A DNA stretch of 8,459 nt from Bacteroidia bacterium (GTDB lineage: Bacteria; Bacteroidota; Bacteroidia; Flavobacteriales; NORP286). The position numbers and the translations under genes are program-made. This document shows, in pieces, positions 6,313 to 8,459 of the stretch; the stretch's first letter is position 1, and each line of letters opens with the position of its first letter. Under the pieces are notes generated by a model. That model was not told where the DNA came from and ran no database searches. It saw nothing but the letters and a program-made list of their open reading frames with translations. The DNA is taken from assembly GCA_016763665.1 (NCBI GenBank), contig JAESTI010000292.1:1-8459 (forward strand), in the 5' to 3' direction.

Positions 6313-6690
6313 GTGGAACCGATTCACATAGAACCTACAGAAGAAACTCCTAAGATTTCTTATAATTCATCAACTGGAAGTTTAGAGATAACAGGCGAAT
6401 CTTATCCCGAAGATGCCAGCGAAACATATAAGCCGGTGTTTGACTGGATAGATGAGGTTAAAGATCAGCTTCCATCTATAAGTCTTGGTTTTAGTTTAAA
6501 TTATCTTAACACTGGAACTTCCAAAATAATTATTGACCTTATCATGAAATTGGATGAAATGTGCAAGGAAGGATATCAAACAAAAATTATATGGCTTTAT
6601 TGCGAAGAAGATGAGGACATGATGAATTTAGGTGAGGAATATCAAGATTTGGCTGCTAACATGGAGATCAAGCTTTTAAAATCCAATTAA
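6313..6690 (+). CDS. SiaC-family regulatory phosphoprotein (DUF1987), GTG start
   Basis: This small cytoplasmic protein (125 aa from GTG 6313) has a STAS-like fold. In Pseudomonas aeruginosa, SiaC is phosphorylated by SiaB, dephosphorylated by the PP2C phosphatase SiaA, and in the unphosphorylated state activates the diguanylate cyclase SiaD. The sequence opens M-E-P-I-H-I-E-P-T-E-E-T-P, the normal beginning of the family. It contains S-Y-P-E-D (30-34) and the phospho-site motif Y-L-N-T-G-T-S (64-70), in which T67 corresponds by my recollection to Thr68 of P. aeruginosa SiaC. An in-frame TTG at 6250 would give 146 aa, but the extra 21 residues are not family-like and contain a candidate promoter, so GTG 6313 is preferred. 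It lies directly after the TPR-PP2C gene, its likely phosphatase. No SiaB-type kinase or GGDEF protein is in the window, so the output of the switch is unknown here. Confidence 0.88.
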   Translation: MEPIHIEPTEETPKISYNSSTGSLEITGESYPEDASETYKPVFDWIDEVKDQLPSISLGFSLNYLNTGTSKIIIDLIMKLDEMCKEGYQTKIIWLYCEEDEDMMNLGEEYQDLAANMEIKLLKSN

Positions 6691-6930
6691 AGAACCTCTT
6701 TAAGCTGTATGTTTACCTAGATTGACTATTGAAATGGCCTAACTGCCATCACTTTTATTAATAATACCAGTTATGGTAATCCGTTCAAGTAACTCCCTAC
6801 AGGCCGGACTATCATTACATTCCAAATTCTAAACCATTCCTGCCATTTACTAATAACAACGATCTTCTGTTGATTAAGTTCGTATCCTATTATAGAAAAA
6901 GGTAGGAGGCACTTAAAATTATAAAATGCC
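6691..6930. other. Non-coding gap with small hairpins
   Basis: No gene is supported on either strand; frames are broken by stops. The + strand is richer in pyrimidines than the flanking genes. It holds TTAAAG/CTTTAA (6687-6692 with 6698-6703) overlapping the previous stop, ATGGC/GCCAT with a 6-nt loop (6734-6749), and TACCA/TGGTA with a 4-nt loop (6765-6778). None has a proper T-tract, so no firm terminator can be named. AGGAGG at 6904-6909 looks like a Shine-Dalgarno sequence but lies 21 nt before the next gene's ATG, which is too far for normal use. Confidence 0.5.
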
Positions 6931-7656
6931 ATGAAACAAAAGATAAAATTTGTAATGTTGATGTTAGTGTTAATCTATAATCAATCAACATTTGCCCAAC
7001 GTGGAGCTATTAAAGGACAATTAAAAGATAAAGAACTAGGAGAGGGCTTGCCTTTTGCTAATATTTTTTTGAGTCAAAATGGTGAATTTATTGGTGGAAC
7101 GGCAACAGATTTTGACGGGTGGTATAATATAGGAATTGGGCCTGGAGATTATGATCTTGAAACCAGTTATATTGGATATACAGGTGTCATAATTGAAAAT
7201 ATAGACGTGAATAATGGCACAAAGACCGTTGTAGATATTGAACTAGAGCCATATTCCAGACCATATTATTTTTCCTGCTGTTGTATCATTATTCCTATTG
7301 AGGATTCTCTTGATATAATCGACCAGGGAGAGGAAATATTGCTTGAAGAAACAGTAATAAATGATTTGAACATGCAACAAGATTCTGTAGCTGATGAAAT
7401 GGAGTCAATTTTTGCAATTAAAAATGAAATAAATATTTATCCAAACCCTTCAAGCGGCATTATTAATATTGAATCAATAGAAAATGTTGAAGAAGTTATA
7501 TTGGTTGATATTTTTGGAAAGGAGTTGGAAAAACTGGTAACAAATCAATACGAAAAAAATACTTACGACCTAAGCCGATATTCATCAGGAAACTATTTTA
7601 TCCAATACATGGACGGTAACAAGGTAATGTCCAAACAACTAGTATTGGCCCATTAA
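6931..7656 (+). CDS. Secreted protein with carboxypeptidase-regulatory-like domain and T9SS C-terminal sorting domain
   Basis: This 241-aa protein has a signal peptide (residues 1-22, M-K-Q-K-I-K-F then a hydrophobic core ending S-T-F-A-Q). A CarboxypepD_reg-like beta-sandwich follows (about 26-106): G-A-I-K-G-Q-L-K-D, P-F-A-N-I-F-L, G-T-A-T-D-F-D-G and S-Y-I-G-Y. A short segment with three consecutive cysteines (C116-C118, Y-F-S-C-C-C-I-I-I) and an acidic linker (about 124-160) lead to a type A sorting domain. That domain runs from I-Y-P-N-P-S-S-G (169-176) through L-V-D-I-F-G-K-E-L to Y-S-S-G-N-Y-F and K-Q-L-V-L. It should pass the outer membrane by the type IX system and stay at the surface or be released. 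No enzymatic domain is present; an adhesive or structural role is the most that can be said. A strong terminator follows, so it is a single transcription unit or the end of one. Confidence 0.87.
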   Translation: MKQKIKFVMLMLVLIYNQSTFAQRGAIKGQLKDKELGEGLPFANIFLSQNGEFIGGTATDFDGWYNIGIGPGDYDLETSYIGYTGVIIENIDVNNGTKTVVDIELEPYSRPYYFSCCCIIIPIEDSLDIIDQGEEILLEETVINDLNMQQDSVADEMESIFAIKNEINIYPNPSSGIINIESIENVEEVILVDIFGKELEKLVTNQYEKNTYDLSRYSSGNYFIQYMDGNKVMSKQLVLAH

Positions 7657-7699
7657 CAATACCCTTTCTTTTCCTATCCTTTTAAAGGTTGTTAGCATT

Positions 7700-7731
7700 A
7701 GGAGCACTTTATTTAAGTGCTCCTTTTCTTT
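7700..7731 (+). terminator. Intrinsic terminator
   Basis: AGGAGCACTT (7700-7709) pairs perfectly with AAGTGCTCCT (7715-7724) around a 5-nt loop TATTT, followed directly by a T-rich run (TTTTCTTT). This is a strong rho-independent terminator 44 nt after the stop of the T9SS-sorted protein, and it separates that gene from the lipoprotein gene downstream. Confidence 0.9.
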
Positions 7732-7738
7732 GATTTGT

Positions 7739-7746
7739 TAATTTTG
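7739..7746 (+). promoter_or_regulatory. Possible -7 element of the CotH-like gene
   Basis: TAATTTTG matches TAnnTTTG, but no TTG lies at the right distance upstream and the element ends only 4 nt before the ATG at 7751. If real, the transcript would be leaderless or nearly so. Such short AT-rich matches arise easily by chance. Confidence 0.2.
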
Positions 7747-7750
7747 ATAC

Positions 7751-8459
7751 ATGTTAATAAAGTTTAGTAACCGGAGTTTACTAGTAACAATTATTTGCTG
7801 TTTGCTTTCATGTAGTGATGACCGAATAAATCATGAATTGAAAGTGATTAATATTCGTGTTAAACAAAGTGCTTTGGTAAAATTGGCGCAAGAGCGAGAA
7901 GAGGCTTTACAATTTGGCATGTTAATTTCCAATCCCGATGATTTTGTTGAAGCAAAGCTGTTAATAAACGATACGGTTTATAAAGCTAAGATCAGATTAA
8001 AAGGTGATTGGTTGGATCATTTAGAGGAGGATAAATGGTCATTTAGAATTAATCTTAAGGGAAAGACTTGGAATGGGCTTGATGAGTTTTCATTACATGC
8101 TCCAAAAATCAGATCATTTTTAGATGAGTATGTCTTACATCAATTCTGCTTAAAAGAAGAAATTCTAGTTCCTAAATATGAATTTGTATATGTGACCTTT
8201 AATGATCATTCATGGGTGTTGTATGCCCTTGAAGAACATTTTGATGAGCAGATGCTAGTTGCTCAGCGCGATTCAAAAGGGCTTATATTGAAATTTAGTG
8301 AAGATACTTTATGGAATCGAAGACATGAATTAGGGATTGGAAATCAAAACTTCACTAAAGGGTTTTTAGGTGCAAATATTGAAGCTTTTTCAAAAAAGAA
8401 AATTGACCAAAATAGTGTTTTACAGTTCCAATTCAAAAATGCTAAAAAACTAATGGAAC
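7751..8459 (+). CDS. Lipoprotein resembling the CotH family, N-terminal part (3' end outside window)
   Basis: The frame is open from ATG 7751 to the window end: 236 complete codons with no stop. The start is set by the signal sequence M-L-I-K-F-S-N-R and a hydrophobic stretch ending L-L-S-C. C21 is the lipidated cysteine, followed by S-D-D, an acidic pattern like the Bacteroidota surface-export signal. The body matches the pattern I associate with CotH-like proteins: I-R-L-K-G-D-W-L-D-H-L, then K-W-S-F-R-I-N-L-K-G, F-S-L-H-A-P-K-I-R, a helix with L-H-Q-F-C-L-K-E-E, K-Y-E-F-V-Y-V-T-F and Y-A-L-E-E-H-F-D-E-Q. CotH proteins have an atypical kinase fold; the later catalytic residues lie outside the window, so activity cannot be judged. 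The terminator just upstream means the gene needs its own promoter. Family call moderate, lipoprotein call strong. Confidence 0.65.
   Translation, partial: MLIKFSNRSLLVTIICCLLSCSDDRINHELKVINIRVKQSALVKLAQEREEALQFGMLISNPDDFVEAKLLINDTVYKAKIRLKGDWLDHLEEDKWSFRINLKGKTWNGLDEFSLHAPKIRSFLDEYVLHQFCLKEEILVPKYEFVYVTFNDHSWVLYALEEHFDEQMLVAQRDSKGLILKFSEDTLWNRRHELGIGNQNFTKGFLGANIEAFSKKKIDQNSVLQFQFKNAKKLME

Noticed and set aside
6734..6749. ATGGC/GCCAT hairpin as terminator of siaC
   Set aside because: The stem is only 5 bp and the following bases (CACTTTTATT) are a weak T-run, so it is left as a small hairpin.
1..8459. CRISPR array, tRNA, rRNA or insertion sequence
   Set aside because: No regularly spaced repeats, tRNA-like cloverleaf, rRNA motifs or transposase-like protein were seen on either strand.

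Overview
The window is AT-rich (roughly one third G+C by eye). It looks like a chromosomal piece from a member of the Bacteroidota, most likely a marine or soil Cytophagales/Flavobacteriia-type bacterium. The evidence is TAnnTTTG-type -7 promoter elements, few Shine-Dalgarno sequences, a protein with a type IX secretion (T9SS) C-terminal sorting domain, a Bacteroidota-style lipoprotein signal, a TPR/SpoIIE-type phosphatase with the linker typical of that phylum, and an arsenosugar gene set. All genes are on the + strand. The genus is not determinable by reading.

Positions 1-4008 hold an arsenic-metabolism block. The 3' end of a Crp/Fnr-family regulator (1-260) is followed by an intergenic region with a 16-bp palindrome (307-322) overlapping a Bacteroidota-type promoter (317-350). 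Five closely spaced genes follow: arsS, the radical SAM arsenosugar enzyme (387-1436); an exported rhodanese-domain protein with a TTG start (1449-1958); an unrecognised 130-aa protein (1992-2384); a TIGR04282/DUF2064 glycosyltransferase-like protein (2436-3032); and the arsenosugar-type arsenite methyltransferase arsM (3037-4008). The known chemistry is methylation of As(III) by ArsM to dimethylarsenic, transfer of the 5'-deoxyadenosyl group by ArsS, and later sugar tailoring, for which the glycosyltransferase is a candidate. No arsR repressor, arsenate reductase or efflux pump is visible.

Positions 4009-6690 hold a signalling block. A 91-bp interrupted inverted repeat (4057-4147) separates it from the arsenic genes. 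It contains a membrane protein with periplasmic TPRs and a cytoplasmic PP2C/SpoIIE phosphatase domain (4197-6239), then a SiaC-family (DUF1987) regulatory phosphoprotein, probably starting at the GTG at 6313. This resembles the SiaA/SiaC phosphatase-substrate pair of the Pseudomonas SiaABCD pathway, but no SiaB kinase or SiaD diguanylate cyclase is present in view.

Positions 6691-8459 begin with a 240-bp stretch without a recognisable gene. Next come a secreted 241-aa protein (carboxypeptidase-regulatory-like domain, Cys-Cys-Cys motif, T9SS sorting domain), a strong intrinsic terminator (7700-7731), and the 5' part of a lipoprotein resembling the CotH family that runs off the window end.
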